Positions 46,747-59,490 of a stretch of 64,000 nt of DNA are shown here, piece by piece. A program made the translations under genes and the position numbers. Numbering within the stretch: position 1 is the stretch's first letter; the number at the start of each line of letters is the position of its first letter. Source of the DNA: Chaunax sp. Z400 (taxonomy: Eukaryota > Chordata > Actinopteri > Lophiiformes > Chaunacidae). The stretch is from contig CM075183.1 in the NCBI GenBank assembly GCA_037577475.1, forward strand, positions 21,730,281 through 21,794,280, given 5' to 3'. Under the pieces are notes generated by a model, which did not search any database, was not told where the DNA came from, and saw only the letters and a list, made by a program, of their open reading frames with translations.

Positions 46747-49700
46747 AGCTGAGGAAGAAGGAACAGAAGAGGAGAGGATGGAGAGGAATGAGAGAAGAGA
46801 AGAAAGAGAAAGAAAGGAGGGGAGATGGAAGTGGAGGAATCGGGGATGAAAACAATGGTGAGGGAAGGATGGCTCCTCTGTTTCTCTGTTGCTACACAGC
46901 CCTCTCCTTTTCAGGAGACGGTGTTGTTGTCGTGGCAACCACACACGTGTGAAGGGGAAGTGGGCGTGACACGCTCACAAACACAGAGCTCTGGTTCGCT
47001 CACTGAATAATTGATCGGCCTTCGGGGCTTCGCACGTGATGGAGAGGCAGAGGAAGGCGTGGTCCTCCTCTCCGTTGGGTTTCAGGTGCGTTCATCAGAT
47101 TTATTACCTCTGCTGTCGTTGACCTTTGACCTGGACGCTGTCAGCTGCTGCCATCAGTCACTGAGGGAACTCTGAGTGAAAGCTGGGAGACGCATGACGT
47201 CACGCTCAGAGTGGGAAGCTCCAACTCAGATGATGTCAGACTGTTCTGTTCAGTGGGAATCTGACAAACTGTTATTAGCTCAGCACTTCCTGATTGATCA
47301 GCGACAATATGGAGGACATGTTTGATTGTAGAACAGCTCATCTGGATACTGCAGCGGGTTTTTGTATTGCGATATATTGCGATACTTTGTGCATCATGTA
47401 TGAAGTAAAGTTTTCTGAAAGTGTGTCAACGTCACGAACGTTAAACACATGACTGACCAGTTAATGAAGTTTCCAGACTGAACTGGTTTTCATGTGGTCC
47501 GATGCCGGTAAACTGGTTTTATACTGGTTTTATTGCCCACTCTTAACCATTAGACAATGGCTAATGTTAGCATTCTACCACTTACTAGCTAATGTTACCA
47601 TTTGTTAGTATTACAGGATACAATAGGAAAGTACAGATTTGTTTAATGCTACGTCTGGAAGTGATATAGTGCGTTACCTTGAAATAAGGCTACATGCGCC
47701 TTCAGATTGTCACTAGTTTTTACTCATTGGTCGGTCGCGCGCAATGAAACATTAATAAAAATAATAATAATAAAATAATAATATTATAATTATTAATTAT
47801 ATATAATAAAATAATTAACAAAATTAATGACTTCAAACTGGAACAACATTTGAGTTAAAAATGGCCGCCTTACGTACGTTCTAGCTTCACCGAACTTTTC
47901 TACGTATTTTATTTTCTGGTCATTTCCATGGAAACATGTTGTTTTAGGTGAGTCTGAAGGTTGGTGATTTTGTCCAGATTCTGGTGGTGATTCTGTCATA
48001 TCTCAAAAACATGAGCCTCATCAGACTTTAGAAATTCATTCATCAGGATAGTGGGGGGGGGGCCTCATTAGATGACTGTTATTTTGTCCAGTTGTTACGA
48101 ACAGCAACTACATCTGGATCTTAATACATTTCCTCCTAAAGCTTCCCTTTCACAATAAATCTCCTGTTTGGCTGCGACAATAAAACCCTGATGCTGGTAC
48201 TGATGGTCTCTAAAGACATGAGGTCATCGTGTTGGTTTCCAGTCTGAGATCTAAACTGGTCGCTGTGGTTGGAGACAATTCATCTCCTAGAACAGGAACA
48301 TCGATCCACAGAAGATAGAACTGGTTAACATGCATACAGATGTCACATTTTCTCCATCTCTTCCTCCCACATTCTCTCCCCCCTTCTGCTCCTCCCATCC
48401 AAACAAACCCATTCTCTGTATTACAGCTGCCTCCTCTGACAGTATGTGTCTGTCAGAGACACACCAGGTCGGCCTGCAGCAGCAAACTCTTCCTCTGATT
48501 GGAGAGTATTGAACACATCAACACCAGTTGTTATAGATGCATATAGACCAGCTATTGATCGGAATTGATTGTGCATTAACCCGACTGCCAGAGGAGAATC
48601 TCAAGGACTGAAAACAAATGAAAATGAGTCTTTAGTCATTTTTAGTATTTTAGTCATCATCATCCTCTCATTGTCTTTATTTGATGAAGATGAGTTTCCA
48701 TATATGGTGATGAACACAATACATTCTGTGTATTAAAGACTGGTTGGTTCATCAGTGACTCGCTGCTGCTTCTATTTCTGTTTTTAAAACCACGTATTTT
48801 TTCGGCCATGATGTTTCATATTAACGTCATGTTGTGTTCCTCCAGACTGCAGCCTGAAGTCTTCTTCTTCTGTTGTAGTTAATAATGTATGACTGTTGTT
48901 GAGGTGTCATCTCTGAGCTGCTGGTCCTCCTGCTGGAATCTGACCTCCAGAGAATTCAAATGCGTCTGCAGATCAGTGAAACCTGCAGGATTTAAAATGC
49001 TGCACATGAAGCTGTTTCCATCCAGAGAACTTTGTTCCTTCCTCCATACCTCCTTCCTCCTCTGTGTCCTCACTTAGATTTTCCATCGCTCATCTATTTT
49101 CTACTTTTGTCGTTAATTTCTGTTAGCTAAAGTTAGCTATTACAGCTAATGTTACCTAATGTCAGCTATCATAGCTAATGTCAGCTATCATAGCTAATGT
49201 TCCACTTTATTGTTAGTGTGGGTGTGAAGGACTCCAGGCCAGCACCCAGGGGCCCGTTGTGAGGTTTTCTCTGTCATTAATTCCACTAGAACTTTTCTGT
49301 GGTTTTGTAGGGTAAAAAAGAATCCAATAGAGGAAGTAGGAGTGGCTTCAGCAGCGCCCTCTGCAGGCCAGTGTGTCAGCATAGTGGACACAATAAAAAA
49401 GTACGTCGCTATAGTAGTTTGGCTGTTCAAAAATGTCGTGTGACGCTGTGACGAGTCTCTCTGACCAATCAGCTGTAATGTTTTCGCGTCACCTTTTAGT
49501 TCCTGCTCAGCTGCCGAGGTGCTACCAAAAACAAAAAGGTACCAGGTTTTAACCTAATGGACGACCAGACAAGACGAGTAGAACCGGTTCTACGACTGAA
49601 GTTAGCATTTAGCTCAAAGCACTGTGGGGTCGCTGTACAGCATCAAACACCTGCTAGCATAGCCATGTTAGAACTTTTTTTTATTTTTTTTTATAGATAC

Positions 49701-52700
49701 TGTATTCATCCCACAGGGGGAACTTCTTCCTCTGCATTTGACCCATCCTGAGGAGCAGTGCTGCCTTTACAGTGCCCGGGGAGCAAACTGGGGTTCAGTA
49801 TCTTTGCTCAAGGACACTTCAACTTGTAGACCTGCAGGGGCTGGGGATCGAACCACCGACCTTTTGTTCCATGAACGACCGCTCCACCTCCTGAGCCACA
49901 GCTGGCCCAAATGTAGTGGTTCCACTGTGGAGGGTTAGGGTTAAATCTTCTCATAAGTTTATATGTTTCCAAAAACCCCAACATACATCAAGACGGAGGT
50001 GAGACACTAGACAATCAGACAGCTAGCTAGTTAGCCTTTAAAGCGCTGCTATCTCTTAGCACATCATATTTTTGCATGAACTGAAGAGTTTTTATAATAA
50101 ACTCAATGTTTGCGCAGAATATGACAGTTTTAAGTTTGATGTGTTTAACTTAATATTTTATGATTTATTATTTTTCATTGTATTATTATTTTATAGTTTA
50201 TTATTTAATTTATTTTAAGTTTATTTCTGTAGAATGTTTGTGGATGAAACGTCATGTAGGAGGTAGTAGAGACACAGTAACTGTGTAACTGTGTGTGTTT
50301 GTGTGTTTGTTTCCTGGAAACATGAGAGGACCCAGTCAGATCCCTGTCTCCATGACAACTGCATCTTCCTCCTCATCTGTTTGTCCTTCTCACTTTCTTC
50401 CTGCTGTGGTTTTTAATTTAATAATGCAGCTTTTTTTTGAATTACCATTCAAACCACACACACACACAAACACACACACACACAGCATAAGTAGTTTGGT
50501 CAATAAACTGTATGTCAATTTGATTTACAGCTGGAAGCTAAATGATTCAAGCTCCAATATATTTCAGGTTTATCGGTAAAATCTACTATTGATCAGCTGT
50601 TAATAACCAAATCACACCAGAACAGCTGAAATACATCAATAATAGATTTGACCAATAAACCTGATACATGATGGATGCAGAATTGGAAAAAGTAGTGTGA
50701 AAATACTGATTCTGTAGCTTACAAACATTTTGCATTTTTAAAATTCTAATAATTATGATTATTATAATTATTATTAGAGAATAAATTGTGTGAATTCCTC
50801 TGCTGCTGTTTGTATATACGCTACATACTGCATGACTAAGTGTGTGTAGACTACTAATGCGTGGGAGGCTGATGTGAGTCACGATTGTGGAAATCCCACT
50901 CTGCCCCCCCCCCCCAGCAGAACCAACAGAAAGCGAGGCGTCGCTCTGCAGCGTTCACACTGACAGGACGATGCATTCAGGCTCTGAAAACAATCAGATC
51001 CTTCAACACTCTGGAGTCTGGTCTCCTCATAGAGGAAGGTCCAATCAGACCCGCTGTGGTCTCACTGATTATTACTGTCATCAGGCTGGAGGAGCTCTTT
51101 GATTATGTCATTCCTGGGTTAGGTTAAGGCGGTGAGGGTTGACCCAGAACCCTCTGGAGGGATTTCATGTCTCATCTAGACTGGGAACATCTCAGAACCC
51201 CCCAGGAGGAACTGGAAAGGGTTGCTGGAAGAGGGACGTCTGGAAACCCTGATCAGTCTGCTGCCACCATCACCCGAAACCCCGGACACTGTTTGATATT
51301 TGGTCACATTTCAGATGAGACCGTCTTCATGTTTCACCAGCAGTTAGTAGATTATCGAGATTAACGTTCGTTAAAATGATTCATGTCGTGTCTCTGAAAA
51401 TAGATGTCGTGTATTAATGGACTGATGGTTTTTTATCAGCCAATTTTAAACATAAAATGTCTCATTAGGGTCAAACATTCAGTTAATAGTAATACCCCCC
51501 CCCCCCAGAGGAAACCCTGAGACCATACTGCCACCAAACAATCCTCCACATCCACCCTCATCAACAATCATCACATCAGTTTTCTGTCTGTCTTCTCTCT
51601 AAAAACATGGAGGACAGAAAATCCTAACTCTCTGTTTTTCTCTGTCTTTGTGTTTCCTGTTACAGAAAGTCAGTGAGAAGGTTGGAGGAGCAGAAGGAAC
51701 AAAACTCGACGATGATTTCAAAGAAATGGAAAAGGTAAAAAAAAAACTCCCACATTAGAGTTGGTGTTAAAGGAGGTGTGGTCAGGCGTTAAAGGAGGTG
51801 TGGTCAGGAGTTAAATGAGGTGTGGTCAGGAGTTAAAGGAGGTGTGGTCAGGCGTTAAAGGAGGTGTGGTCAGCAGCATTGATTTGAACCATTGACCAAC
51901 AAAAACCTCTAAAGTCAAAGCTGCAGTATTTTAACTGTTATTTAAAGGACGAATCAGATGTGACTAAATAATACTGTATGAACCTGGACTGTTTCACTGT
52001 ATGAACCTGGACTGTTTCACTGTATGAACCTGGACTGTTTCACTGTATGAACCTGGACTGTTTCACTGTATGAACCTGGACTTTTTGATTTGATGACTGC
52101 AGCGGATCAATAGTAGATTTGACAAATAAACCTGATCTATAATGGAATACTGATGTGTTCTCTGTAGAAGGTGGACATCACCAGCAGAGCAGTGTTGGAC
52201 ATCATGACCAAAACTACAGAATACCTCCAACCTAATCCAGGTATAAATCACACAGAACAGCTGCACCCAGCATGTAGCCTCAAACACAACCAGTCACTGC
52301 TGATGTAACCCTGCAGCATCCAGAGCCAAGCTGAGTATGATCAACACCATGTCAAAGATCCGCGGCCAGGAGAAGGGACCTGGTTACCCGCAGGCTGAGA
52401 CCGTCCTGGGTGACGCCATGCTGAAGTTTGGACGGGAGTTGGGGGAGGAGTCCAGCTTCGGTAAGTAGGACTGGAGACCCGGTCCGTTAAATATCTGTCA
52501 ACAGGAAGCCAGTCACAAATAAATATTTACATGTTGGCTGACAGTTTGTAGAAATCAGCTTCAAAAGAATAAAATAACAAAATAAATGAGACAATGTACC
52601 ATATTTATTTATTTATTTAAAATAAACAAAAAATACTGATATAAAAAAACAACAACATATATATAGATTTTTTTTTATTTTTTTTTATGAGATTATATAT

Positions 52701-54827
52701 GATTATCTTTAAAATAAATAATAAATATAGAAACTTCTTAGCCTCGCCCGTTCTGAGTACAGATAATTCAGAAAATGATTTCTCTATATTTTGACATTTC
52801 TCTACTTTCCCTTCATCCCTTCCTCTCAGGTTTGGCGCTGATTGATGCCAGCGAGGCGATGAAGGAGCTCGGTGAGGTGAAGGACGCTCTGGACATGGAG
52901 GTCAAACAGAACTTCATCGACCCGCTGCAGAACCTCCACGACAAAGACCTCAAAGAGATACAGGTGACTAAAACAGCCGTCATCGGTCGGGTTAATATGG
53001 AACTGTGCAGGAACTCACCGCTGTCTCCCTCCACCGCAGCACCATCTGAAGAAGATGGAGGGCCGCCGTCTGGACTTTGACTACAAGAAGAAGCGTCAGG
53101 GGAAAGTCCAGGAAGAGGAAATCAAACAGGCGCTGGAGAAGTTTGACGAGAGCAAAGAGATCGCAGAGCAGAGCATGTTTAACCTGCTGGAGAGTGACGT
53201 AAGGACTGCTGCAGGCCTGCAACTGTCACTTATTTGCATTATTGATTAGGGTCAGGTCCCAAACTCGGGTAAAGGGTCCTGAACGAGTTACTTTGATTCA
53301 GCTGAGTATTGATTCTAGTTAAATCAGTTAAAGCCAAATATCAGTACAAGCACTTTAAAACTGGCTAAAGATAACTCAGGAAGTAATCCATAAATCATGA
53401 TGTAAAAAAGGGAAGTGTGTGTGTTCCAGATAGAGCAGGTGAGCCAGCTGGCAGCATTGGTCCAAGCTCAGTTGGAGTACCACAGCCGCTCCTCCGAAAT
53501 CCTCCAACAGCTCTCCAGCAAGATGGAGGACAGGTATTGATCTGTGTGCTCAGCTGTTATTAAAACAAACCAAGTGACATGGATAGATGTGATTGGACAA
53601 ACCTGCTTCTGTGTCCAGGATAAAAGAAGTGTCGAGTAAACCGAGGAAGGAGTACGCTCCGAAGCCCAGAATGACCCTGGAGCTTCTGCCCCCCAGCGAG
53701 AGCCACAACGGAGGGATACACTCTGCCAAATCCCCCGGAAGATCACCAGGTAGAGAGAGGAACTCGTACGCACTGGTGGCACAGTGACTTCACACCCTGG
53801 CGTCCAATCACCTGCAAACGTGATGAAAGACGGCCACGAAGGGGGGTGCTAGCAGCTGCACCTAACGTTAGCACATCTACAGCCAGCAGCTGCACCTAAC
53901 GTTAGCACGTCTACAACCAGCAGCGCAGCTAACGTTAGCACGCCTATAGCCAGCAGTGCAGCTAACGCCTCTCTTAAAGGTTAAGAGAGGCGTCGACAAC
54001 TTCATTACATCATCATGTAACTAATTATCTAGTTGGATAAATTTTTATTGGAGATAACTGGTCTTTTTTCACTGTCTTGGATTATGTTAGCTCAGCATTT
54101 TTATTAGTGTTAGCCTCAACACACAGAACCAGCCACTGACTCCATCTGAACTTCCTTAGCAACATGCTAATTAGTAGCTAAAACAGTCTGAGATTTTTAG
54201 TGTGTCTGAAACCCGAGGATGAAACCAACAGTACATGAACTGTGTACTATTTACAGGAAATACTACAGTATTCAATCACTGTGGTAGTGACAACAACAAC
54301 AAAACAACAGCTGATGTTTCTTCTTCTTCTCTGGATAAGACAGACTAGATGCTACTATGATGTATTACTGCCCTCTACTGGTTGTTATTAATGATCCTTT
54401 ACTGATCTGATATTCATCAGTTTATTTTAGTCCAGTTATCAGAGTAAAAACTGTTCCTCCAGCTGATCCCAGATCTGTGAACAGCTGCTGGTACAGCAGA
54501 TTTTGTGGCTGATTTTTTACAACAAAAATACGTTTTAGTTACAGCTGGGCACCAAACTATCGGCTCGAACGTGACCTTTATCTAAACTAAGACTTGTTGA
54601 CACTAGAAACCTGTTTCTGTTCCCTCACAGCCCCCATGGACCAGCCCTGCTGCCGAGCCCTCTATGACTTTGAACCAGAGAACGAAGGCGAGCTGGGCTT
54701 CAAAGAGGGCGACGTCATCACCCTGACCAACCAGATCGACGACAACTGGTACGAGGGTATGATCAATGGCCAGTCAGGCTTCTTCCCCATCAACTACGTG
54801 GATATCCTGGTGCCACTCCCTCATTAG
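43076..54827 (+). CDS. sh3gl2: Endophilin A1 (SH3-domain GRB2-like 2), nine exons, 351 aa
   Basis: Exons 43076-43120, 51666-51734, 52168-52240, 52317-52460, 52830-52963, 53040-53198, 53430-53533, 53619-53749 and 54631-54827 join in phase to 1056 nt. The start MSVAGLKKQFHKATQ is the conserved amphipathic helix 0; residues up to about 250 form the BAR domain that bends membrane (TEYLQPNPASRAKLSM, IRGQEKGPGYPQAE, HHLKKMEGRRLDFDYKKKRQ). A short variable linker (MTLELLPPSESHNGG) leads to the SH3 domain at about 295-348 (ALYDFEPENEGELGFKEGD, NWYEGM, GFFPINYV), which binds dynamin and synaptojanin during synaptic vesicle endocytosis. The sequence agrees better with SH3GL2 than with SH3GL1 or SH3GL3 as I recall them (KVSEKVGGAEGT, INTMSKIRGQEKG, MDQPCCRALYDF). 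Length is one residue short of human. Intron 1 is 8.5 kb, the others are mostly under 1 kb. Confidence 0.95.
44263..44531 (-). repeat. Dispersed repeat family X, copy 1 (inverted)
   Basis: Read on the minus strand it matches 46055-46390 and 54000-54410: an ATGACATCATCA segment, a GTCTGAAACCTGAGGATGAA block, GTACATGAACTGTGTACTAT, and GGATAAGACAGACTAGATGC. Confidence 0.75.
44925..45050 (+). repeat. SINE fragment, body only
   Basis: CCTTGAGCGAGATACTGAAC, CTCCCCGGGCTCC and GGGTCAAATGTAGAGAAAG match the body of the SINE at 10378-10617 and 49675-49905, here in plus orientation and without a clear tRNA-like head. Confidence 0.7.
45316..45338 (+). repeat. Poly-G run
   Basis: Some 20 consecutive G residues following GGAGACAGA, in sh3gl2 intron 1. 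Length in the assembly is probably unreliable. Confidence 0.9.
46055..46390 (+). repeat. Dispersed repeat family X, copy 2
   Basis: Plus-orientation copy with CTTCATGACATCATCACGTA, GTCTGAAACCTGAGGATG, GTACATGAACTGTGTACTAT, GGATAAGACAGACTAGACGC and CTGCCCTCTTCTGGTTGTTG. No reading frame is conserved between copies. Confidence 0.8.
46712..46743 (+). repeat. (GA)n microsatellite
   Basis: Pure GA run of about 32 bases inside a longer purine-rich strand (46706-46830); minus-strand open frames across it are artefacts. Confidence 0.95.
49480..49600. mobile_element. MITE-like fragment (relative of 28880-28990)
   Basis: Contains TTTTAGTTCCTGCTCAGC, AAAAAGGTACCAGGTTT and GACGAGTAGAACCGGTTC, matching the pattern at 28880-28990 in order and orientation. 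Confidence 0.45.
49675..49905 (-). repeat. tRNA-derived SINE (copy 2)
   Basis: Minus-strand order is tRNA-like head with box A (TGTGGCTCAGGAGGTGGAGC) and box B (GGTGGTTCGATCC), then the body (TTGAGCAAAGATACTGAACC), then a tail that reaches the plus-strand T-rich tract at 49675. Colinear with copy 1 at 10378-10617, with small indels. Confidence 0.85.
51770..51872 (+). repeat. 22-bp tandem repeat, about five copies
   Basis: Units of GTTAAAGGAGGTGTGGTCAG plus two bases, with a few substitutions, just after the exon 2 donor of sh3gl2. Confidence 0.9.
51975..52082 (+). repeat. 23-bp tandem repeat, about five copies
   Basis: Near-identical units containing GTATGAACCTGGACTGTTTC, in sh3gl2 intron 2. 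The same phrase TGTGTGAACCTGGACTGTTT occurs once at 31609, in the Fc-receptor-like gene. Confidence 0.9.
53850..53965 (+). repeat. About 33-bp tandem repeat, four copies
   Basis: Units built on AGCAGCTGCACCTAACGTTAGC followed by ACGTCTACAACC variants, in sh3gl2 intron 8. Each unit contains the palindrome TAACGTTA. Confidence 0.85.
54000..54410 (+). repeat. Dispersed repeat family X, copy 3
   Basis: Longest of the three copies. Includes CTTCATTACATCATCATGTA, CTTAGCAACATGCTAATTAG (shared with copy 1), GTACATGAACTGTGTACTAT, GGATAAGACAGACTAGATGC and CTGCCCTCTACTGGTTGTTA. Confidence 0.8.
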
Positions 54828-57431
54828 GTCCCGCCAATGACCTGAGCCCCACCCCCACCCCGACCAATCCAGACACCCCAGAAAACAGCCTGTATTTGCA
54901 ACAAACCACACCTTCCTTCTTCTTCTTCTTCTTCTGTGCTTCTGTGCGACTCTGCTTTCACCAAACGGACTGGGATGTAGACGTAGAGGACGAGGCGAGG
55001 CGGTAGGACAGTGATTCAAGGAGACGAGGACTTTAGCGTGAGAGAGGACAGGAACTAATGAGAAGACAAAGAGATGTTGATCTTTTACGGCACAGTGCTC
55101 ACTCAGTCGGGCTTCGCTCAGCCGACCAGCCTGGATACCAATGAGGATTTGGAGACTTCTGGATGAGGCACGGTGTATTTGTATGTGCATGTTTGTGTCT
55201 ATATGTGCGTTTCGACCTGTTCTTACTCTATTATGATCCAGCCACAATTCATTTCTGCTTGTCAGTCAAACTTCTTGACAGTTTTGTTTTTTTGTGATAC
55301 TGTCTTCCTCTCTTCTTGAGTTCCTTTCCATCTTTTTCTCAAAGTTCTTCTGTATTTTCTACCTTGACTTGTGCTTGTCTTCAGTCCTAGTTTTCTCATT
55401 CAGCTAGCACTGCCGTTTAGCATGGCTCTATAGTGGTATACAGACCTTTAACCCATGATCCGGAGCTGCAGGAGGTCAGCAGACCCTCCTGCTTTTGTTT
55501 GAGTAATACCTCGGACTCTTGTAACTTACTCTGCATCGAATCTCAGCGCTGTGGCTGCATGCATGAACCAGCCGAAAGTTCTCGTGTTGAGATGCCAGTG
55601 GTTTTCAGGAGAACATCTTCTTTCCGGAATAAAGGAGAACCCCATTTTTCTAATAATGGGAACTTTAGCGGGTCTTAAAGGTTCGAGGATCAGGAACAAA
55701 GTCAGCATGTAAAGGAAATCCTGTCTGACATGATTTCCTAGATAACACAGGACAGGCCAGGTCAGCACACAGATATGTTAGTAAGCACAAAGGAAAGCTG
55801 CTTTTTGTGTGTGTTGTGTGAACCGTGTGGTGTAGATGCTTCTTGATTCGTCCTGTTTGTGGCTTTTGCATGCTGGGAACAGTGGTAGCTTCTCTAAAAT
55901 TCCTCTTTTAACATGAACGATGCTCAGTGTGTCCTGAATCCAACTCTACATCCTACATTTGAAACAGGCTCAGACTACAGGAGGTTAAATCCTGATTCCC
56001 TCCCAATAATCAAGAGGCGAAATCTGATCTGGGACCATGTTCTGTAACGATGTTCGACCCAGACGATCTGAGACGTTTACGGATCCTGATCTGCTCACCC
56101 TCCTCATGGCCACCTCGATAACATCACGTTTGATATTTAGGATTTAAAATCACCACGGTTATGTCAGTATATTCTGACCAGGGCTAAAGTTAGCTAGCAT
56201 GCTACTGTTGACAGACACTGACGGATACTAGTCCTTGTTTACCACGTCCATGACCATTTTCTTGTTCACACTCGTTTCTGCTTTTCTTTCTCTCACTGTA
56301 AACCATTCACCACGCCAGCCTTCATTTTGTTTACATCTGCCTCCCATGTGAGGCGGTGCATCGCCCCCTCTGGTAGGGTAATCTAAGGACCAGTCAGTCC
56401 AGGCTCCTCCCCTGCTGAGGTCTGAGGCCCCTAACCCTTTTCCATTTGATGACAAAAGTTATGATAGATCTAAAAATGGGCCCATCTGTTTTCCTGTTAT
56501 ATCAGTAGGCTTCATGGTCTGGATTTGGCCCGCGGACCGCCAGTTGATAACCCCTGTTGAAGTGTGTGATGCACCTGATTCTAAAATAGGTTCAGATTTT
56601 AGAACATAATCTTAGCAGAACCTCTAGAGTGATGAAAACATTCTGGGAACCTTCAAAACATCCTTGAGGTCTCTGCATCCACAATAACATACTATGCACT
56701 ACATTCTCCATCAGAACGAAGGTTCTCTAGTTCTAAGAACCTCTTTTTATTGTATCCATACTATGAGAACTCGGAGCCACTGTAGTTCTTAGGAACTTTT
56801 TTAGCTCATACTTTTCCCAGGACAAGAGGGACCTTGGGTGACATAAACGTACGTTGATTGGTTGAACCCGTTTGGACCAGCTTGTAACGGTAGCCTTAAA
56901 AAATGTTAGTTACATTTTTGTTGCGCAGAGGTGACACTGCTATAGCAACCACCGTCCAGCTAACGTCAATTCAGGGTTGCTAGCACAACTCCTCCAGTGG
57001 ACAGTTCCTCAGAGAGTCACCAGAACCGTGTGGCCTGAAAAACGCCTCCTGAAGAGTTATTGGCTTCACACCATTGGTCACTTGGTATTTTGTTGTTGTC
57101 TTCATTATCACATTGCATTATGGGATATTTTTGCTGTTGTACTGTTCACTGCTTACATACTGTAGTATTTCCTTGGAAATAGTATACCTGTCATGTAGTA
57201 TTAGCTTCATGCTAAGGTTTTGGGCATACTAAGAAACACAAACTGTTTTCAGCGTACTAAGCATTATCTGATCAGTATCTCGTCATGTTAACATAATAAT
57301 TCAACCCTGCAGATTGTCGTGTTCACAAATTCATCATTTTCAATGGGGATGTGTGACAAATGCAGTCAAGAGAGAACATGATATCAACATGGTCCACATT
57401 CATTAGGAGGTGCCTCTTTTTAGGATGCGTC

Positions 57432-57955
57432 ACACTGAGGCTCCGTTTACACTGCAGTGTTTTTTTCTTTGCGTTTTTAAAACCTGCGTTCACACGGATC
57501 CACAAACACGACAGAAAACGCTGTAGTCTGGATGCCAAGGCAGTAGGTGGTGGTGTAACTTTTCAAAATCAACCACAGACTAAGATCACAGTGGTGTTTC
57601 AACAAATCTACATTGGAGGAGCGTAAATAACTTAATCGAGTCTGTAGCACAAACAAAAACCGGACATATTTTTGGTTGTTGTTCTGGCCATAATAGGCTG
57701 TTAGCTGTCTGTGTACGCGACAAAGGCTGGCAGGAACCGTAACAGGCATGTGTGAAGCGGGGCTGTGTCGTCATCGGTTCTAGCCTGTTTACACAACACC
57801 GATGTGGTGGCGTTTTGAAAAGTTTCCACTCTGGAGCCCGTTTTTAAAAGTTTGCAGTGTCAGTCCCCGAATTCACCGTCCTCGTAGAAACGGATGACCA
57901 AAACACAATAAAAGGTTTCTGTTTTTGGGTGAAAAGGTCATCCTGTAAACGGCCC
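57432..57955. mobile_element. Non-autonomous DNA transposon (copy 2)
   Basis: Bounded by CCGTTTACACTGCAG on the left and the roughly inverse CCTGTAAACGGCCCC on the right. The interior matches 15350-15735 in order and orientation. No transposase frame; probably a MITE moved by another element. Confidence 0.65.
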
Positions 57956-59370
57956 CTGAGAGAGAGAGAGATTGAGACGTACAATCTGTACAAACCCTAA
58001 GAATGTTTCTGGACCTCATCATTCAGTGTTCACATATATTCACCCCAATCAGAACATTCCAGGACCCTCAATAATCAGTATCTGTGGAAACTTTTAGCTG
58101 TGCTAGTTCCCTGGAGTAGTGGGACCTGTCCATGGCTACAACTGTTACTCCACCAAAGTGCTACCTACCTGTGTGCGTATGTCTCAGCAGTTTTCTTCAT
58201 AAAACAGTATTAATGAGTCTACTCTGACAAAAGACCTTATGAAAAAAGGTTGATGTTATTTATTGTTAAATAATTCAACTGTTTATCGCTGATGTTAGAT
58301 TATACAAATTGTGACAAATCTATCTTTAAAATCCAATCCAGCAGTTGTAAAACCAAAGTTGTGGACTTTAATAGCAGCGGAACATTTTTAATATCATGAC
58401 ACTGTTTTGTTTTTTTTCCCTCAAAGCTACAGGCTGAAGCATACAACTTGTTTTTTGCTTTAGCTAAGGAGAAGTTTCACAAACCAATAAACAGATGACA
58501 CCATTTGGGTCCAACAGTCATGAAAATGTTCAAGGAGATCAGTTCAAACTACTATAAGACTGAAGAACTTACTATTATAGTCATGACGTGTTGGGATGGG
58601 CATTCGGTTTGGTGCTGGGTTTAAATCAACTCCAATGTACATTAAAAAACTGATGCACATAGGCGGCTAAAGTCTGTCACCTAATAGAATTGTTTGTCTC
58701 ATTTACCATGCTAACATTTTAAAATTGGAACTGAATTTTGTGGATTTTATTAAGATAAAAAGCTAAGGGGTTTCCTATCTAGGCAATAGTTATTACATTG
58801 TTAAATATCAGCAGGAATCTGTGCTAGCATGGCTAACGCTAAGATGCCAGATATGGCTAACCAACTAGCCTTTTGCTTCACTTCCCTGTACTCTGTCATG
58901 CAGTGTTGACTATTTAGAAATAAAAATTTTAAAATGTACAGATACTTCATTTTTGTATTCCTAAGATGTATGTGACTACTTGTATTCCATTACAAATGAC
59001 CCTGTGGAGATGTCAAAATGTTAGGACGCTGTTGTAGCTGTTTTTGCTAAATTGAGCCAGTCCATTCTCTAAACTAATTGGAAGTTAGACATTTGTCCAA
59101 GGTGCATACTTTGTGTTTCTTCCTGTCAGTTCTTGATAGGTTAGTCGACATAATTAATAATTTAATAAGATCACAGCTGAGAAAAAATATTTTAGTGTTT
59201 GGGAGGATAGGAAGGTGTTTGTTCTGAAAGCTAGTTGTCTTCTGGACACAAATAGTAATAATAATGAACAATAAAAAGAGATTCAGTAATAATCCATAAA
59301 CAATGGAGAGGCAATAACAGTGGCTCTGATGGAAAACATTCAAATCTGTCTATACGAGCTAGCTAGCTAG

Positions 59371-59490
59371 TATCTATCAACTAGCTAGCTAGTATAGATA
59401 CGAGCTAATATCTACTAGCTAGTATCTATCAACTAGCTAGCTAGTATAGATACGAGCTAATATCTACTAGCTAGTATCTATCCACTAGCT
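59371..59490 (+). repeat. 52-bp tandem repeat rich in CTAG palindromes
   Basis: A unit of about 52 bases (containing TATCTATCAACTAGCTAGCT and AGTATAGATACGAGCTAATA) occurs twice and a third time in part. Each unit is internally self-complementary, so single strands can fold. Confidence 0.85.

Larger units (their letters stand above)
43121..51665 (+). other. sh3gl2 intron 1 and its contents
   Basis: The 8.5-kb intron contains a SINE fragment (44925-45050), a full SINE (49675-49905), two copies of a 300-400-bp dispersed repeat (44263-44531 inverted, 46055-46390), a poly-G run (45316-45338), a (GA)n tract (46712-46743), a MITE fragment (49480-49600) and a CA-rich tract (50455-50483). No embedded gene could be supported. 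Confidence 0.7.

Noticed and set aside
54774..55247. 157-codon frame on the minus strand
   Set aside because: Antisense to the last exon and 3' UTR of sh3gl2, with no domain or codon signature.
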